DNA from: Proteus cibi
Lineage (GTDB): Bacteria > Pseudomonadota > Gammaproteobacteria > Enterobacterales > Enterobacteriaceae
DNA length: 64,000 bases
NCBI RefSeq assembly: GCF_003144405.1
Contig: NZ_PENW01000015.1
Location: 62,001-126,000, forward strand
Direction: 5' to 3'
Part shown: positions 44,451 through 56,148 of the stretch, one piece after another
Layout: each line of letters opens with the position of its first letter
Position numbering within the stretch: the stretch's first letter is position 1
Made by a program: the position numbers and the translations under genes
The notes under the pieces: generated by a model
Seen by the model: the letters and a program-made list of their open reading frames with translations, nothing else
Database searches by the model: none
What the model was told of the DNA's origin: nothing

Positions 44451-45308
44451 TCAGGCGCTAGCGGGTTTTGTTTGTCGCTTTATTTTTGCCAATTTAATCT
44501 GATTACCGAGTAGCGCAATAATAAAGAACACAGCTTGTGTTAGCACAATACAGGGACCTGTTGCCCCATCAATATGGAAACTAATAAATGTTCCTATAAC
44601 ACTAGATGCGACAGAAAATATAATTGCTAACATAATCATACGTGAAAAACTGCGCGTTAATAAATAGGCAGTGATCCCCGGTGAAATAAGCATGGCGACA
44701 ACTAAAATAATCCCAACGGCCTGCATTGAAGCAACAATGGTTAATGCCAAAATAGACAGTAATCCATAATGTAATAATGTGACAGGTAAACCAACAATCC
44801 TTGCTTGGTTAGGATCAAAGCAATAAAGCATAAAATCTTTTTGCTTAATAAGCATAATAGTGATGGTGATGACACAGATAATACTAATTTGAGTTAATAC
44901 ATCAGGTGTAATGCCTAAAATATTACCAAATAAAATATGCATTAAATGTTGGTCTGTATCGACACTAGCAAAAATGACCAAACCCACGGCGAACATGCCT
45001 GAGAATACAATTCCCATCACTGTATCTTCTTTGATGCGACTATGATCTTTTAAATAACCGGTGGCAAAAGAGCAAAATAGCCCAGAAAGAAAGGCACCTA
45101 CTGTTAGTGGGATAGCAGTGACATAAGCAAGAACAACGCCAGGTAAAACGGCGTGAGAGATTGCATCTCCCATTAAAGACCAGCCTTTTAATACCATATA
45201 ACAAGATAGAATAGCGCAGGCAATACCTATAATAATGGCTGCAACAATAGCGCGTTGCATAAATGGATATTGAAAAGGCTCAATGAAAAATTCTATCAAC
45301 TCATTCAT
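44451..45308 (-). CDS. sitD: SitD, Mn/Fe ABC transporter permease
   Basis: 285 residues, about eight helices of the ABC-3 (metal permease) family: LKGWSLMGDAISHAVLPGV near the N-terminus and the QAVGIILVVAMLISPG motif. Last gene of sitABCD; its start overlaps sitC by four bases (ATGA). Pairs with SitC and ATPase SitB for high-affinity manganese and ferrous iron uptake. Confidence 0.92.
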   Translation of the reverse strand: MNELIEFFIEPFQYPFMQRAIVAAIIIGIACAILSCYMVLKGWSLMGDAISHAVLPGVVLAYVTAIPLTVGAFLSGLFCSFATGYLKDHSRIKEDTVMGIVFSGMFAVGLVIFASVDTDQHLMHILFGNILGITPDVLTQISIICVITITIMLIKQKDFMLYCFDPNQARIVGLPVTLLHYGLLSILALTIVASMQAVGIILVVAMLISPGITAYLLTRSFSRMIMLAIIFSVASSVIGTFISFHIDGATGPCIVLTQAVFFIIALLGNQIKLAKIKRQTKPASA

Positions 45309-46216
45309 AGTTTCACCTCTTCTTGTTTGGTTGATCCTTGATGCTGATGAGATTGCGTGATCAACTGCTGTGAACTCTGACGAGCACGACGGCGAGCGGC
45401 TAACATGCCGTGTTTAGGGGCAAATAAGAAAGCGAATAAAAAGAGTGATGTTTGCATTGTGACAATCACACCCCCTGTTGCACCATTAAAGAAGTAGCTA
45501 AGATAAGCGCCGACTGCACTTGTGATTGTACCGATACAGATGGCAATAATTGCCAGTCGTTTAAATTGATCTGTGAGTAAGTAAGCAGTTGCGCCCGGGG
45601 TCACAACCATCGCAATGACAAGAATAGCGCCAACAGTTTGAAGCGCGGCAACAGTACATGCGCTCAAAAGAGTAAAAAAGATAATTTTTAATTTTAATGG
45701 TGATAAGCCAATTGATTTTGCATGAACTTCATCAAAAAAAACGACCAGCAAGTCTTTCCAAATACAAAATAAGACAAAGAAAGAGACACCGGTAATAATC
45801 ACAACTTGCCATACATCTTCATCAGCAATACCTAAAATATTTCCGAGAATGATGGTTTGAACGTTGACGGCTGTTGGTTTAAGCGAAACCAGCAACAGAC
45901 CAAAAGCAAAAAAAGTGGAAAAAATAAAACCAATAACGGCATCTTCACGAAGGCGTGTGATATGACGAATAAGTGTCATTGATAATGCCGCGAGCAAACC
46001 CGTAAAAAAAGCACCAACTGCATAGGGTAAACCTAATATATAAGCTCCAGCAACACCAGGAACAACTGAGTGGGAAAGGGCATCTCCCATTAACGACCAA
46101 CCTTTCAAAATAAGATAGGATGAAAGAAAAGCGCAGACAGCACCGACTAAGGCACTGACCCAAATTGCTTTCACCATATAGTTATATTCAAACGGTTGTA
46201 GGAGTAAATCTAGCAT
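45305..46216 (-). CDS. sitC: SitC, Mn/Fe ABC transporter permease
   Basis: 303 residues, same family as SitD: LKGWSLMGDALSHSVVPGVA and QTVGAILVIAMVVTPGATAY. The C-terminus adds a charged tail (RRRARQSSQQ) absent from SitD. Two bases separate it from sitB, so translation is coupled. Confidence 0.92.
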   Translation of the reverse strand: MLDLLLQPFEYNYMVKAIWVSALVGAVCAFLSSYLILKGWSLMGDALSHSVVPGVAGAYILGLPYAVGAFFTGLLAALSMTLIRHITRLREDAVIGFIFSTFFAFGLLLVSLKPTAVNVQTIILGNILGIADEDVWQVVIITGVSFFVLFCIWKDLLVVFFDEVHAKSIGLSPLKLKIIFFTLLSACTVAALQTVGAILVIAMVVTPGATAYLLTDQFKRLAIIAICIGTITSAVGAYLSYFFNGATGGVIVTMQTSLFLFAFLFAPKHGMLAARRRARQSSQQLITQSHQHQGSTKQEEVKL

Positions 46217-46218
46217 GG

Positions 46219-47106
46219 CTAATCTCCTTGTTTGCGTTGGCTTTGGTGAGCCGGAGTGTGTTCTTCTTGATGACCATAGAAAACAGCAGCACGTTCATCA
46301 TCGGTAATAACAGTGAGTGAACGTGGATCGTCATCATCATGAAGGTCAGAACCCGAGAGGCTAATGTGGCGTAACACACCACCAAATGCGTGTTCTAAGT
46401 TTTTCTGTGTAAATGTCGTTTCAGTTGGACCACTGTCTAATACCGTTCTATTGATTAAAATAACGTGGTCACAAAATTCAGGTACACTTCCTAAGTTATG
46501 CGTTGAAACTAAAACTAAGTGACCTTCTTCGCGTAAATTGCGTAAAAGCTCGATGATGGCATTTTCTGTTTTCACATCGACACCCGTAAAAGGTTCATCA
46601 AGTAATAAAACAGTACCTTCTTGAGCCATTGCTCGTGCTAAGAAAACACGTTTTTTCTGACCACCAGAAAGCTCACCAATTTGGCGATGCCCTAAGCCTG
46701 ACAAGCCAACGCGTTCTAATGATGCTTCAACAACTTCATGGTCGCGTTTTGAAGGAATACGAAAAAACCCCATTTTTCCATAACGTCCCATCATCACAAC
46801 ATCAGAAACAAGGACGGGAAAGTTCCAATCAACCTCTTCTGTTTGTGGAACATAGGCGATCATATTTTGTTTTAACGCCTGCTGGATCGGGCTATCGTTT
46901 AATGTCACTTTACCTTTAGAGGGTTTTACCAGCCCCATAATGGTTTTAAATAGTGTGGATTTGCCACTACCATTGATGCCCACTAGGGCACAAATAGTGC
47001 CACCAGTGATAGAGAAACTTGCATCGAAAATAGCGGTATGACCGTTGTTGTAAGTGACTGTGGCATTATCAACAGTCAACGTAGGATTAGCTTTCATCTT
47101 GCTCAT
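46219..47106 (-). CDS. sitB: SitB, Mn/Fe ABC transporter ATPase
   Basis: 295 residues. Walker [11 protein letters not shown]-loop [11 protein letters not shown], signature LSGGQKKR, Walker B VLLLDEPF and switch His in STHNLG. The C-terminal 50 residues are His/Asp-rich ([24 protein letters not shown]), a feature seen in metal-uptake ATPases that could bind metal ions. It overlaps sitA by four bases. Confidence 0.93.
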   Translation of the reverse strand: MSKMKANPTLTVDNATVTYNNGHTAIFDASFSITGGTICALVGINGSGKSTLFKTIMGLVKPSKGKVTLNDSPIQQALKQNMIAYVPQTEEVDWNFPVLVSDVVMMGRYGKMGFFRIPSKRDHEVVEASLERVGLSGLGHRQIGELSGGQKKRVFLARAMAQEGTVLLLDEPFTGVDVKTENAIIELLRNLREEGHLVLVSTHNLGSVPEFCDHVILINRTVLDSGPTETTFTQKNLEHAFGGVLRHISLSGSDLHDDDDPRSLTVITDDERAAVFYGHQEEHTPAHQSQRKQGD

Positions 47107-48011
47107 TGCCCAAATCCTTTCGCAATTGTATCTACTGTAATCGTAATCAAATCAATATAAGTAGGAACTTCACCACCTTCAGCGGAAAGTGAGTCAACAT
47201 AAAGAACACCACCGTATTTTGCGCCAGTTTCTTTGCTGACTTGTTTAGCTGGTTTATCTGAAATTGTACTTTCACTAAAGACAACAGGGATTTTGTGTTC
47301 TCTAACAGTATCAATGACATATTTAACCTGTTGTGGTGTGCCTTGCTCTTCGGCATTGATCGGCCATAAATAAACTTCTTTGAAGCCATAATCATTGGTT
47401 AAATAGCTGAATGCCCCTTCACTGGTTACTAACCAACGCTCTTCTTGTGGGATACGAGATAACCGTTCTCTTAATGGTGCGTCAAGCTGCTTAATTTTTT
47501 CTGCGTAGCGTGCTGCATTTTGATTATAAATAGCCGCATTATCCGGATCATGTTCAACAAGCGCTTTGCGAATATTTTCAATATAAATCAATGCATTATT
47601 TGGTGACATCCATGCATGTGGGTTAGGGTTGTTTTTATAAGCCCCTTCACTAATTGCCATTGGTGTGATGCCTTCAGTAACAACAACCGCGGGTACGTTA
47701 CGCAATTCATTAAAAAAACGTTCGAACCAACGTTCAAGATTTAAGCCATTCCATAAGATAAGATCAGCTTTTTGGGCTTTTACTATATCTTTAGGCGTAG
47801 GTTGGTAATCGTGAATTTCAGCACCGGGTTTTGTGATTGATTCAACAATGGCTGCATCTCCAGCGACATTTTGAGCAATATCTTGAATAATAGTAAATGT
47901 GGTGACGACTTTTAGTTTATCTTTTGCTTGTGTAGGTGTTGTTAAAAAAACAGATGCCATAAGGCATAAAGCCGTAAGTGAAAGTTTGTTTACAGAGCGA
48001 AATATATCCAT
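47103..48011 (-). CDS. sitA: SitA, Mn/Fe-binding periplasmic protein
   Basis: 302 residues, cluster A-I/TroA family: signal peptide ending TPTQA, then metal ligands in [11 protein letters not shown] (His), NPHAWMSP (His), TSEGAFSYL (Glu) and ESTISDKP-like C-lobe (Asp). First gene of the operon; a perfect Fur palindrome lies 38 bases upstream. Sit systems import Mn and Fe(II) and are important for growth in the host. Confidence 0.93.
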   Translation of the reverse strand: MDIFRSVNKLSLTALCLMASVFLTTPTQAKDKLKVVTTFTIIQDIAQNVAGDAAIVESITKPGAEIHDYQPTPKDIVKAQKADLILWNGLNLERWFERFFNELRNVPAVVVTEGITPMAISEGAYKNNPNPHAWMSPNNALIYIENIRKALVEHDPDNAAIYNQNAARYAEKIKQLDAPLRERLSRIPQEERWLVTSEGAFSYLTNDYGFKEVYLWPINAEEQGTPQQVKYVIDTVREHKIPVVFSESTISDKPAKQVSKETGAKYGGVLYVDSLSAEGGEVPTYIDLITITVDTIAKGFGQ

Positions 48012-48595
48012 ATTATTATTGCCTTATCGTTGCAGAGTTATTTTCTCAATTGATAATGATTATCAATATCATTTCAAAAAAGTCAAGTTATCTCTGTGTA
48101 AAAAGCTTCATTTGATAACTACCAGAAATAAGATAACAACATGTATTCCAATAAATGTTAAGTAGATTGTCGAGTTTTGTCACAAAAATTAACAATAGTT
48201 CGTAACGATTTGTGCGAGAGATTATTTTTATTACGTATAAAGATACACTTTTGCTTATTAATCCCACGTTGACTATGTCTCTACGATTTTTATCTGACCT
48301 CTCAATCGCTTTTTTACATTGCACTAATGCATATCATTTATTCAAAAATAAGTCAGAACACAATATAAATGTGTTATGGCAGATTCTATTTTGATTAATG
48401 TATTTGGATGGAACTCATTGTGAATAGGATAGGTTTGAGATAAAACGCACACACTAAAAGTAGTAATAGATTGATTTATTTCCCATCTTTTGCCATATTT
48501 TAGCATGCATTTTTGCGTGAAAGCAGAATAACCATCTGTAACTTATTGATGTATAAATATGTCTTTGTACAACCCTTTATGCAAAAGGATAAAAC
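48012..48595. other. Divergent control region sitA / emtA
   Basis: About 580 bases containing the Fur palindrome at 48049 and the emtA promoter. Frames at 48088-48394 look random. No second metal-regulator (MntR-type) palindrome is recognised. Confidence 0.45.
48049..48067 (-). promoter_or_regulatory. Fur box upstream of sitABCD
   Basis: ATTGATAATGATTATCAAT is a perfect 19-base palindrome around a central base and an almost exact match to the Fur consensus core (GATAATGATTATC). Centre is about 47 bases from the sitA start codon. Implies iron repression. Confidence 0.85.
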
Positions 48596-49267
48596 GTGAA
48601 AGTAAAAATCATCTTTTCTTTGGCTATTTTGCTTCTTGCTGGTTGTGCTGATAATGCTCGTCAACCTGTTCAAAAAGAAACATCACGATTCTTAAACCAA
48701 AAACCAGTAGAGAATCGTATTAATAATGCTTCAATCTCAACGGCACAATGGAAATCAACACCTTTTGATAACCATATACAGCAAGCTTCAAGCCGTTATG
48801 ATGTTGATGAAACATTAATTAAGGCGATTATCCAAGTTGAATCAAACTTTAGACCTGAAGTTATTAGCAAATCAAATGCAGTTGGATTAATGCAAATTAA
48901 AGCATCAACTGCGGGAAGAGATGTTTACCAAAATAGAGGTAAGGCAGGGCAGCCAACAACGGCTCAACTGAAAGATCCCGCCATTAATATCGATTTGGGT
49001 ACCGCTTATATTCAATTATTAAGAGAACGCCACCTTGTGGGTATTGCTGATCCTGAAACTCTCTATTACGCCACTATCTTGGCTTATGTAAATGGCGCCG
49101 GCGCTTTATTAAGAACATTTGATAAAGATAGAAATAATGCTATCGCTAAAATTAATTCAATGAGTGCGGATGATTTTTATCGTTATGTCGAAAAAAATCA
49201 TCCCGCGTCTCAAGCGCCGCGCTATTTAGCAAAAGTAAGAGCGGCTTACCATGCAGGTGATAATTAA
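48596..49267 (+). CDS. emtA: Membrane-bound endolytic murein transglycosylase (EmtA/MltE)
   Basis: 223 residues: lipoprotein signal with LLAGC (Cys17), a spacer, then an SLT domain with the catalytic Glu82 in [10 protein letters not shown] and [11 protein letters not shown]. EmtA cuts peptidoglycan glycan strands endolytically. Longer than E. coli MltE (203) by the polar spacer after the lipobox. Its stop codon overlaps the end of the convergent marC by four bases. Confidence 0.9.
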   Translation: MKVKIIFSLAILLLAGCADNARQPVQKETSRFLNQKPVENRINNASISTAQWKSTPFDNHIQQASSRYDVDETLIKAIIQVESNFRPEVISKSNAVGLMQIKASTAGRDVYQNRGKAGQPTTAQLKDPAINIDLGTAYIQLLRERHLVGIADPETLYYATILAYVNGAGALLRTFDKDRNNAIAKINSMSADDFYRYVEKNHPASQAPRYLAKVRAAYHAGDN

Positions 49268-49977
49268 TCTGGCAAATTCGCAGCTGCTTGAGCCTGTTTT
49301 AATAAAGCAGGCAAATCAGCAATAATTTCAAGTACGCCGTTGATCATAAACTGAACGCCCATACAGATTAATAAAAATCCCATTACGCGAGAAATAGCGT
49401 CAATACCACTGTGGCCTAAATATTTCATAATGCGGGTAGAACCACGGAGTGATACCCAAACAATAACACTAATTAAAAAGAAGCATGTCACAGGGGCAAT
49501 ATACAGTACCCATTGTGCAATATCAGTACGTGAGGGGATTGACGCCGCAGTACTAATTATCATTGCAATCGTTCCGGGACCTGCTGTACTTGGCATTGCT
49601 AAAGGAACAAAAGCAATATTAGGCTCTTTGGGATTATGATGTGGGTTGCTATCGTCTGAAATAGGATCATCGACATTAGGTGTGTTTGGAAACAGCATAC
49701 TAAAGCCAATAAAGGCAACTATCATTCCGCCAGCAATACGAAGACCGGGGATCGAAATACCAAAGGTTGTCATTATGATCCGTCCCGCATAAAACGCGAT
49801 GGTCATAATGAGGAAGATATACACACATGCCATTAAGGATTGTTGATTGCGTTGTTCCTTTGTCATATTACCTGAAAGGCCAAGCCAAAGAGCAACCGTC
49901 GTTAATGGATTAGTTAAAGGTAAAAGCAAAATAAGACCAAGACCGATAGCCTGAAAAAACTGGTAAACAGAGTGCAT
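49264..49977 (-). CDS. marC: MarC/NAAT family membrane protein
   Basis: 237 residues from ATG 49977 ([20 protein letters not shown]), six helices with [20 protein letters not shown] and [14 protein letters not shown], the markers of MarC. An in-frame ATG at 50007 has no ribosome site. Despite the name, MarC is not needed for multiple antibiotic resistance; function unknown. Convergent with emtA. Confidence 0.88.
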   Translation of the reverse strand: MHSVYQFFQAIGLGLILLLPLTNPLTTVALWLGLSGNMTKEQRNQQSLMACVYIFLIMTIAFYAGRIIMTTFGISIPGLRIAGGMIVAFIGFSMLFPNTPNVDDPISDDSNPHHNPKEPNIAFVPLAMPSTAGPGTIAMIISTAASIPSRTDIAQWVLYIAPVTCFFLISVIVWVSLRGSTRIMKYLGHSGIDAISRVMGFLLICMGVQFMINGVLEIIADLPALLKQAQAAANLPD

Positions 49978-50076
49978 GGAATATAAAAGCCCCCAATAAC
50001 AGGTCATTAAGAAGTAATTATGATAACAAATTAAACGAGATAAAAGTTATTTTCCTCGTAATATTCTTAATGTGTA

Positions 50077-50673
50077 TTAGTATTTTTTCATAAGCCATTC
50101 TAAATGCACTTTTACTGATCCCCAGTCATAATCGGTAATGCTATAAACACAAGTATCTCTTTTTTGTCCCGTCGTCGTTAATCTATGATTACGCAAAATA
50201 CCATCCAGTTTTGCACCAAGTCGTTCAATCGCTCTGCGGCTAGTCTGATTTAATATATGAGTACGAAATTCAACAGCAATGCATTGCAAGTCTTCTAAGG
50301 CATACTTAAGTAAAAGATATTTAGTTTCTGTGTTTATTCCCGTTCTTTGTACTTCTTTGGCATACCAGGTTGAACCAATTTCTAATCTAGGTGTTTGGTT
50401 ATCAATATTCATAAAGGTTGTTATGCCAACCACATGGTTATTAGCTTTAGAAATAATAGAAAAAGGTAACATTAACCCTTTTTCTTGCAACTGTAGTTTA
50501 TGCTCAATATCGCGTTGTAACTCTGTTACTGAAGGAACAGTGGTATACCACAGCTCATCAGGCCTATCTTTTTCAATGAGTTCATAGAGTTCTGAGTAGT
50601 GTTTCATACTTAAAGGGACTAAACGTACAAGCTTTCCTTCCAGTGTTGTCCACTCTGTTATCTTTTTCATCAT
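50077..50673 (-). CDS. GNAT-family N-acetyltransferase (RimJ/RimL type)
   Basis: 198 residues. Starts with LEGKLVRLVPLSMKHYSELY, has the acetyl-CoA region EIGSTWYAKEVQRTGINTET and a C-terminal FRTHILNQTSRRAIERLGA, the RimJ/L group layout. The acceptor is unknown (peptide N-terminus, amino acid or drug). Two adjacent Met codons leave the start uncertain by one residue. Confidence 0.85.
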   Translation of the reverse strand: MMKKITEWTTLEGKLVRLVPLSMKHYSELYELIEKDRPDELWYTTVPSVTELQRDIEHKLQLQEKGLMLPFSIISKANNHVVGITTFMNIDNQTPRLEIGSTWYAKEVQRTGINTETKYLLLKYALEDLQCIAVEFRTHILNQTSRRAIERLGAKLDGILRNHRLTTTGQKRDTCVYSITDYDWGSVKVHLEWLMKKY

Positions 50674-50934
50674 AAATATTCTCTGGGATTGTGAATAAAA
50701 AGCGTTTCTTAAGAATGTTTTTTATACATAACAAATTTATGAATTGATATGGTTATTTAAAAGGTTATTAAAAAATAGGAAAATTTCAGAATAATGAAAA
50801 TAGAGAAAAAAAGTGTGAGTGATTCTTTCTCAATAGAGAATGACTGCCTTACCACAGGTGAGCCAGCATCATGCGTGCTAATCTATAATTTAGTCGTAAT
50901 GATGTAACCGTAAACACAATAGATTGGTAAAAAA
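50674..50934. other. Divergent region GNAT / csaA
   Basis: 260 bases; TATAAT at 50882-50887 could serve csaA as -10. Nothing else recognised. Confidence 0.35.
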
Positions 50935-51273
50935 ATGGCAGATTTAATTGAATGGGATGATTTTCTACGTGTAGAAATGAGAGTGGGAACGATTATTAGT
51001 GCAGAAATAAATAAAAAAGCTAATAAACCAGCTTATGTTATGGATGTTGATTTGGGCGAATTAGGCATAAAGCGTTCAAGTGCTCAAATTACGGTAAACT
51101 ACACACCGGAAGAGCTTGTGGGGCGTCGTATTTTATGTGTATGCAATTTTCCAGTTAAACGCATTGCAGGTATAAAATCTGAGGTGTTAATTACAGGAGC
51201 ACCTGATGAAACGGGAGCCATTGTATTAGCTGAGTTTAACTTGCCTTTACCAAATGGCTCTCGTTTAGCATAA
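50935..51273 (+). CDS. csaA: CsaA-type tRNA-binding protein
   Basis: 112 residues forming a single EMAP/OB-fold tRNA-binding domain: FLRVEMRVGTIISAEINKKA, LGIKRSSAQITVNYTPEELVG and CNFPVKRIAGIKSEVL. The SSAQIT and FP(V/P)KRIAG(I/F)KSEVL motifs are those of CsaA, proposed to act as a tRNA-binding export chaperone. Single gene, no tRNA synthetase part fused. Confidence 0.88.
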   Translation: MADLIEWDDFLRVEMRVGTIISAEINKKANKPAYVMDVDLGELGIKRSSAQITVNYTPEELVGRRILCVCNFPVKRIAGIKSEVLITGAPDETGAIVLAEFNLPLPNGSRLA

Positions 51274-51365
51274 GTATTTTGATAAGACACTCTTAAATAG
51301 TGATGTTCTGCTGAGTTTTGATATAGTAATTATTCAATAGCAGGATGGATATAAAGGAGTGTCTT

Positions 51366-52055
51366 TTGTTATTACCTCAATTGCATTTGCGCTGTTATAC
51401 ACAAGAGACGGTATCTCATCAGCATGATAATTTATGGCAGATTATTTTCGGGCTTTCAGGTTCGATGGAAGTTAATTTCAATCGAGAAGACTTTCTGATT
51501 TCTAATCAAAACTGTTTGATTATCCCCCCAACGATTCATCATGCCTTTTCAGGCAATATAGATAATAAAAATCTTATCCTAGAACTTCCTGCAACTTCGC
51601 AATGGCAATTAAGTGAGAAAGGTGGGCAATTTGCGTTATCACCGGCAGCCATGAGTTTATTAGAGTGGCTACATCAATATCCCCAATCACCAGATCAATA
51701 TTCAACGATCACACGCTTGTTACTCGCTCAAATGAAAATACAAAAAGGTTGGCGTGATAATCTGGATACTTGGTTAGCAAATAAGTTACATACACCATTA
51801 ACAACACATGATATTGCTTTTGCTTTTAATACATCAGCGAGTACGTTACAACGAAAAATGAAAGCAGAGGTAGGAGTGTCTGTGATGCAATATGTCACTC
51901 AACAGCGACTTAGCAAAGCCGCTGAATTATTAAAATACACATCAGTCAATATTGAAAATATTGCTTTAGCAGTAGGATATGATTCGCACTCGGCATTTAG
52001 TCAGGCATTTCGTCAATACTTTAATAAAAGTCCTACTGAATATCGACAAGGTTAA
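51366..52055 (+). CDS. AraC-family transcriptional regulator
   Basis: 229 residues if started at TTG 51366, which has AAGGAG six bases upstream; an in-frame ATG at 51345 has its nearest G-rich site too close. N-terminal cupin-like sensor (TVSHQHDNLWQIIFGLSGSM, IPPTIHHAFSG), C-terminal double helix-turn-helix (ASTLQRKMKAEVGVSVMQYV and IALAVGYDSHSAFSQAFRQY) ending SPTEYR. The cupin with His residues suggests a small-molecule or metal ligand. Convergent with the PACE efflux gene, so regulation of it is possible but not shown. Confidence 0.85.
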   Translation: MLLPQLHLRCYTQETVSHQHDNLWQIIFGLSGSMEVNFNREDFLISNQNCLIIPPTIHHAFSGNIDNKNLILELPATSQWQLSEKGGQFALSPAAMSLLEWLHQYPQSPDQYSTITRLLLAQMKIQKGWRDNLDTWLANKLHTPLTTHDIAFAFNTSASTLQRKMKAEVGVSVMQYVTQQRLSKAAELLKYTSVNIENIALAVGYDSHSAFSQAFRQYFNKSPTEYRQG

Positions 52056-52059
52056 GCCA

Positions 52060-52500
52060 TTACACCACTTTATTTTCTGTCGAATAAACTCGGGGACATA
52101 ATTTATCGAAGGCGAGTGTAAATAGATAGGTATAGATAAAGAAGAACACTAATATAGTGATTTCCATACTTATTGCTTTGATAAAACCCACATTATACCA
52201 CCACATATAAAGTGGAATGGTAAAAAAGAACAGACCTAATTCAAAACTTATTGCATGGGTAAGTCGTACCATCACTGTACGTTTTTTGATTTTTAGTTTT
52301 GACTCAATTAATTCAAAGAAAGAATTAAAAATATAGTTCCAAATCAAGGCAATAATAGAAACAGCGATTGCAACGGGAAGTGAATTATGTGATTGGCTTT
52401 GGCTTAATATTGCAAGTAAAACAGTGCTTAATAAAATAGCGAGAGTTTCAAAAGTAATTGCATAGACTAATTTACGCGCGCGCGGTTTTAGATAAAACAC
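52060..52500 (-). CDS. PACE-family biocide efflux transporter
   Basis: 146 residues, four helices in two bacterial-transmembrane-pair repeats: RKLVYAITFETLAILLSTVL and RLTHAISFELGLFFFTIPLY, each with the key Glu in the first helix (FE). The FNSFFE(L/W)IE and Y(T/N)xxFD-type motifs fit PACE (AceI) pumps, which export chlorhexidine and other biocides. Ends four bases from the convergent AraC gene. Confidence 0.85.
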   Translation of the reverse strand: MFYLKPRARKLVYAITFETLAILLSTVLLAILSQSQSHNSLPVAIAVSIIALIWNYIFNSFFELIESKLKIKKRTVMVRLTHAISFELGLFFFTIPLYMWWYNVGFIKAISMEITILVFFFIYTYLFTLAFDKLCPRVYSTENKVV

Positions 52501-52877
52501 CTTATATACCTTTATGTTAACAATGAAGGTTCTGGTCCGCCCCAGAGAATGTTATTTTAAAGCCACGGTTTCCGCTTGCTTATTATAGTAGTCAATTTAA
52601 ATAAAAAATTCTATCTATCTCCCTGTATTAAAAAAGAGATATTAAAATTACCTAAGAGATAAATGTATAAATATTTACAGTCTGTGATAAGATCCCCTCT
52701 GAGTTGCGATAAGGCTCAGTGATGCTACAGATATTTATAAAATAAATATGTGTACATAGCTGTGTACAAACCTCGCGAGGTAAAGTGAGAAATTGTCGTA
52801 ACGTACTGAATATATACGAAATAAAAAGCTTACAAGTGATCTTGCGTATGGGTCACCACTGTAAATAAGGATTTTAA
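52501..52877 (+). promoter_or_regulatory. thrS leader with tRNA-Thr-like operator hairpin
   Basis: 375 bases upstream of thrS. The stem GTGATC / GGTCAC (52836-52841, 52851-52856; one G-T pair) closes a nine-base loop TTGCGTATG whose CGT lies at -33 to -31 relative to the ATG. This mimics the anticodon arm of tRNA-Thr and matches the place of the ThrRS-binding operator of E. coli, where ThrRS represses its own translation. TAAGGAT is the ribosome site. Confidence 0.7.
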
Positions 52878-54806
52878 ATGCCAATTATTACTCTTCCTGA
52901 CGGAAGCCAACGTCAATTTGAAAATGCAGTTTCTGTCATGGATGTCGCTGCAGATATCGGTCCTGGACTAGCGAAAGCATGTATTGCAGGCCGTGTTAAT
53001 GGTGAGCTGGTGGATGCTTGTGAATTAATCGAACATGATGCAAATCTAGCGATTATCACCGCAAAAGATGATGAAGGTCTTGAAATTATTCGTCACTCTT
53101 GTGCCCACTTATTGGGACATGCGATTAAACAATTATGGCCACACACCAAAATGGCGATTGGTCCTGTTATTGAAAATGGATTCTACTATGATGTGGATTT
53201 AGACCATTCTCTAACACAGGAAGATTTAGACACTCTAGAAAAACGCATGCTAGAGTTGGCGAAAACAGATTATGACGTGATTAAAAAACGCGTAAGCTGG
53301 GCTGAAGCTCGTGAAACATTTGTTTCTCGTGGTGAAGATTATAAAGTTGCTATTCTTGACGAAAATATTAGCCAAGATTCTCAACCAGGTCTTTATCATC
53401 ATCAAGAATATGTTGATATGTGCCGTGGGCCACACGTTCCAAACATGCGTTTCTGTCATAACTTCAAATTACAGAAGATCGCAGGTGCATATTGGCGCGG
53501 TAATAGCGATAATAAAATGCTACAACGCATTTATGGTACAGCTTGGGCTGATAAGAAACAGTTAAAAGCTTACTTAGATCGCTTAGAAGAAGCGGCTAAA
53601 CGTGACCACCGCAAAATTGGTAAACAGCTTGATTTATATCATATGCAAGAAGAAGCGCCGGGTATGGCTTTCTGGCATAATGATGGCTGGACGATTTTCC
53701 GTGAGTTAGAAACATTTGTACGTTGTAAATTAAAAGAATATGATTACCAAGAAGTAAAAGGTCCATTTATGATGGATCGTGTTCTTTGGGAAAAAACAGG
53801 TCACTGGGAAAACTACAAAGAAAACATGTTCACAACATCTTCAGAGAACCGTGAATATTGTATCAAACCAATGAACTGCCCAGGTCACGTACAAATCTTC
53901 AAACAAGGTTTACGTTCTTACCGTGATTTGCCATTACGTATGGCTGAATTCGGTAGTTGCCATCGTAATGAACCATCAGGTGCATTGCATGGTTTAATGC
54001 GTGTTCGTGGCTTTACACAAGACGATGCGCATATCTTCTGTACTGAAGAACAAATTTTAAGTGAAGTAAATGACTGCATCAAATTGATTTATGATGTATA
54101 TTCTACTTTCGGATTTGAAAAAATCGTTGTTAAGCTGTCTACTCGTCCAGAAAAACGTATCGGTGAAGATGCATTATGGGATGTTGCTGAAGCAGACTTA
54201 GCAAAAGCCTTAACTGATAACAATATTGAATTTGAATATCAGCCAGGCGAAGGGGCGTTTTATGGCCCTAAAATTGAATTTACACTTTACGATTGTTTAG
54301 ATCGTGCATGGCAGTGTGGTACAGTGCAATTAGACTTCTCACTACCAGGTCGTTTAGGCGCATCTTATGTTGCCGAAAACAACGAGCGTAAAGTACCTGT
54401 TATGTTACACCGAGCAGTGCTAGGGTCCTTAGAACGTTTTATTGGTATTCTGACAGAAGAATACGCAGGATTCTTCCCAACTTGGTTAGCACCACAGCAG
54501 GTTGTCGTGATGAATATCACGGATGGACAGGCTGATTATGTACAAAAACTCGTCAAAGAATTGCAAGATGCCGGAATTCGTGCAAAAGCAGACTTGAGAA
54601 ATGAGAAGATTGGCTTTAAAATTCGTGAACATACTTTACGTCGTGTTCCGTACATGCTTGTCTGTGGCGATAAAGAAGTTGAATCAGGCAAAGTGGCGGT
54701 TCGTACTCGTCGAGGAAAAGACCTCGGCAGTATTGACGTTAACGAATTTAAAGAAAAACTTCTGCAAGAAATTAGAAGCAGAAGTCTTCATCAGTTGGAG
54801 GAATAA
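52878..54806 (+). CDS. thrS: Threonyl-tRNA synthetase
   Basis: 642 residues, as in E. coli. TGS domain 1-60, editing domain about 65-220 with the [10 protein letters not shown] motif, class II catalytic core ([20 protein letters not shown]; zinc Cys in [10 protein letters not shown] and His residues in the [12 protein letters not shown] end), and C-terminal anticodon-binding domain. First gene of thrS-infC-rpmI-rplT; under translational self-control through the leader hairpin. Confidence 0.97.
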   Translation: MPIITLPDGSQRQFENAVSVMDVAADIGPGLAKACIAGRVNGELVDACELIEHDANLAIITAKDDEGLEIIRHSCAHLLGHAIKQLWPHTKMAIGPVIENGFYYDVDLDHSLTQEDLDTLEKRMLELAKTDYDVIKKRVSWAEARETFVSRGEDYKVAILDENISQDSQPGLYHHQEYVDMCRGPHVPNMRFCHNFKLQKIAGAYWRGNSDNKMLQRIYGTAWADKKQLKAYLDRLEEAAKRDHRKIGKQLDLYHMQEEAPGMAFWHNDGWTIFRELETFVRCKLKEYDYQEVKGPFMMDRVLWEKTGHWENYKENMFTTSSENREYCIKPMNCPGHVQIFKQGLRSYRDLPLRMAEFGSCHRNEPSGALHGLMRVRGFTQDDAHIFCTEEQILSEVNDCIKLIYDVYSTFGFEKIVVKLSTRPEKRIGEDALWDVAEADLAKALTDNNIEFEYQPGEGAFYGPKIEFTLYDCLDRAWQCGTVQLDFSLPGRLGASYVAENNERKVPVMLHRAVLGSLERFIGILTEEYAGFFPTWLAPQQVVVMNITDGQADYVQKLVKELQDAGIRAKADLRNEKIGFKIREHTLRRVPYMLVCGDKEVESGKVAVRTRRGKDLGSIDVNEFKEKLLQEIRSRSLHQLEE

Positions 54807-54809
54807 GGT

Positions 54810-55349
54810 ATTAAAGGCGGAAAAAGAATTCAATCAACGCGTCAGAATCGCATCAATGGTGAGATTCGCGCTCATGAAGTTCGTTTAACAGGTTTAGATG
54901 GCGAACAGATTGGAGTTGTTAGTCTGAAAGAGGCTCTTGAGAAAGCCGAGGAAGCAGGTGCTGATTTAGTTGAAATTAGTCCTAATGCCGAGCCGCCGGT
55001 TTGTCGTATTATGGACTACGGCAAATTCCTCTATGAGAAAAGTAAGACTCTCAAAGAACAGAAAAAGAAACAAAAAGTTATTCAGGTTAAGGAAGTTAAA
55101 TTCCGTCCTGGTACAGATGAAGGCGACTATCAGGTCAAACTACGCAACCTGATTCGTTTTCTTGAAGATGGCGATAAAGCCAAAGTCACACTGCGTTTCC
55201 GTGGTCGTGAAATGGCACACCAACAAATCGGTATGGAAATGCTTAACCGCATCCGTGAAGATTTGGATGAACTGGCAGCTGTTGAATCTTTCCCTAATAA
55301 GATTGAAGGGCGTCAGATGATCATGGTGTTAGCGCCGAAGAAGAAATAG
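54810..55349 (+). CDS. infC: Translation initiation factor IF-3 (AUU start)
   Basis: 179 residues starting at ATT 54810: [20 protein letters not shown] is the known IF3 N-terminus and GGAGGAATAAGG lies just before. There is no ATG or GTG in place before residue 19. The rare AUU start is the established basis of IF3 self-regulation in E. coli. Binds the 30S subunit and checks initiator pairing. Only three bases separate it from the thrS stop. Confidence 0.96.
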   Translation: MKGGKRIQSTRQNRINGEIRAHEVRLTGLDGEQIGVVSLKEALEKAEEAGADLVEISPNAEPPVCRIMDYGKFLYEKSKTLKEQKKKQKVIQVKEVKFRPGTDEGDYQVKLRNLIRFLEDGDKAKVTLRFRGREMAHQQIGMEMLNRIREDLDELAAVESFPNKIEGRQMIMVLAPKKK

Positions 55350-55364
55350 TCGGGCAATTCAAGT

Positions 55365-55641
<277 letters not shown>

Positions 55642-55674
55642 GTATCACTTTTTTAACAGAATATAGACATCTAG

Positions 55675-56040
<366 letters not shown>

Positions 56041-56057
56041 TTATTTATTAAGCAATG

Positions 56058-56084
56058 GAAGAGGGAGTTTTCTCCCTCTTTTAT
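56058..56084 (+). terminator. Terminator after rplT
   Basis: Stem AGAGGGAG / CTCCCTCT with loop TTTT and a T-rich tail. Confidence 0.85.
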
Positions 56085-56148
56085 TTTGTCTAAATTTGTG
56101 GCTTAATGATATAAATTCAATAAGTTAATATTTTAAGAGACATTACTA

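Noticed and set aside
48088-48394. Overlapping ORFs of 60-78 codons on both strands between sitA and emtA
   Set aside because: No ribosome sites and they cover the control region; composition is random.
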